Shown one piece after another: positions 19,004 to 19,178 of a stretch of 19,178 bases of DNA. Source of the DNA: Gamarada debralockiae (lineage: Eukaryota; Ascomycota; Leotiomycetes; Helotiales; Hyphodiscaceae); assembly GCA_002803225.1 (NCBI GenBank), contig NXFV01000474.1, positions 1 to 19,178 of the forward strand, given 5' to 3'. The notes beneath the pieces were generated by a model. That model saw nothing but the letters and a program-made list of their open reading frames with translations, was not told the DNA's origin and ran no database searches. Both the position numbers and the translations under genes were made by a program. Each line of letters starts with the position of its first letter. Position 1 is the stretch's first letter.

Positions 19004-19178
19004 TTAGTAATTAGTAGCCTGGAATTTTTATAATATAAAGCCTAAAAAGTTAGTAATTATAAGAGCTTGTAAATTTAGTAACTAATAGCTTGAAATTTTA
19101 GTAATAAAGAGCCTGTAATTTTAGTGATTAAGAGCCTATAAATTTAGTGACTAATTACCTAAAATTTTAGTAATCAAA
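19004..19178. repeat. 23-bp degenerate tandem repeat, AT-rich
   Basis: The word TTAGT[AG] recurs at 19004, 19050, 19075, 19098, 19121, 19144 and 19167, so the spacing is 23 bp (25 once, 46 once with a decayed copy at about 19027). The consensus unit is close to TTAGTAAYTAAGAGCCTGTAAAT. The block reaches the window edge and may continue. Its low GC and many TpA steps fit a repeat affected by repeat-induced point mutation, but that is inferred from composition by eye. Confidence 0.8.

Noticed and set aside
1..19178. CRISPR array, toxin-antitoxin or prokaryotic defence system
   Set aside because: The sequence is eukaryotic with spliced genes, and the repeats present are minisatellite or transposon-like without spacers.

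Overview
The window is nuclear DNA from a filamentous ascomycete (Pezizomycotina). The evidence is short GT...AG introns of mostly 54-136 nt with CTNA[CT]-type branch sites, Kozak-like starts, compact genes on both strands, and fungal-type orthologues of Cft2 (CPSF100) and Sec24. A Leotiomycetes (Helotiales) placement is a guess and cannot be proven from the sequence.

Layout. (1) 714-1667 (+) is an intronless conserved fungal protein of unknown function behind a promoter with four tandem CCCAAT units. (2) 2351-3396 (+) is a three-exon gene of the microbial-type poly(ADP-ribose) glycohydrolase / TIGR02452 family; one base appears to be missing at codon boundary 3214/3215. (3) 3397-4428 is a convergent spacer with a six-copy 12-bp minisatellite. 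(4) 5787-4429 (-) is a three-exon gene for an uncharacterised protein with a Pro/Gln-rich middle and a structured C-terminus; it too lacks one base near its 5' end. (5) 9216-6084 (-) is CFT2, a pre-mRNA 3'-end processing factor, in two exons. (6) 9217-9889 is a divergent promoter shared with SEC24. (7) 9890-13498 (+) is SEC24, the COPII cargo adaptor, in six exons. (8) 14044-14982 (+) is an orphan-like protein with three PxTPKxY-type motifs. (9) 15311-16714 (+) is a two-exon Nudix hydrolase with a C-terminal membrane tail. (10) From 16715 on there is no intact gene: a broken small-secreted-protein-like reading frame (17920-18199), an LTR-like element (18252-18424), a minus-strand coding fragment abutting it (18682-18371), and a very AT-rich terminal block with 23-bp tandem repeats (19004-19178). 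This looks like the edge of a transposon-rich compartment.

The main genes are housekeeping genes that share no pathway (mRNA 3'-end formation, ER-to-Golgi transport, nucleotide/CoA hydrolysis, probable ADP-ribose chemistry). I found no gene cluster, CRISPR array, or clear new defence or metabolic system. The most unusual signals are a sequence module shared by several SEC24 introns and its 3' flank, the single-base frame breaks in two otherwise well-preserved genes, the triple TPK motif protein, and the decayed secreted-protein frame beside the repeat-rich end.
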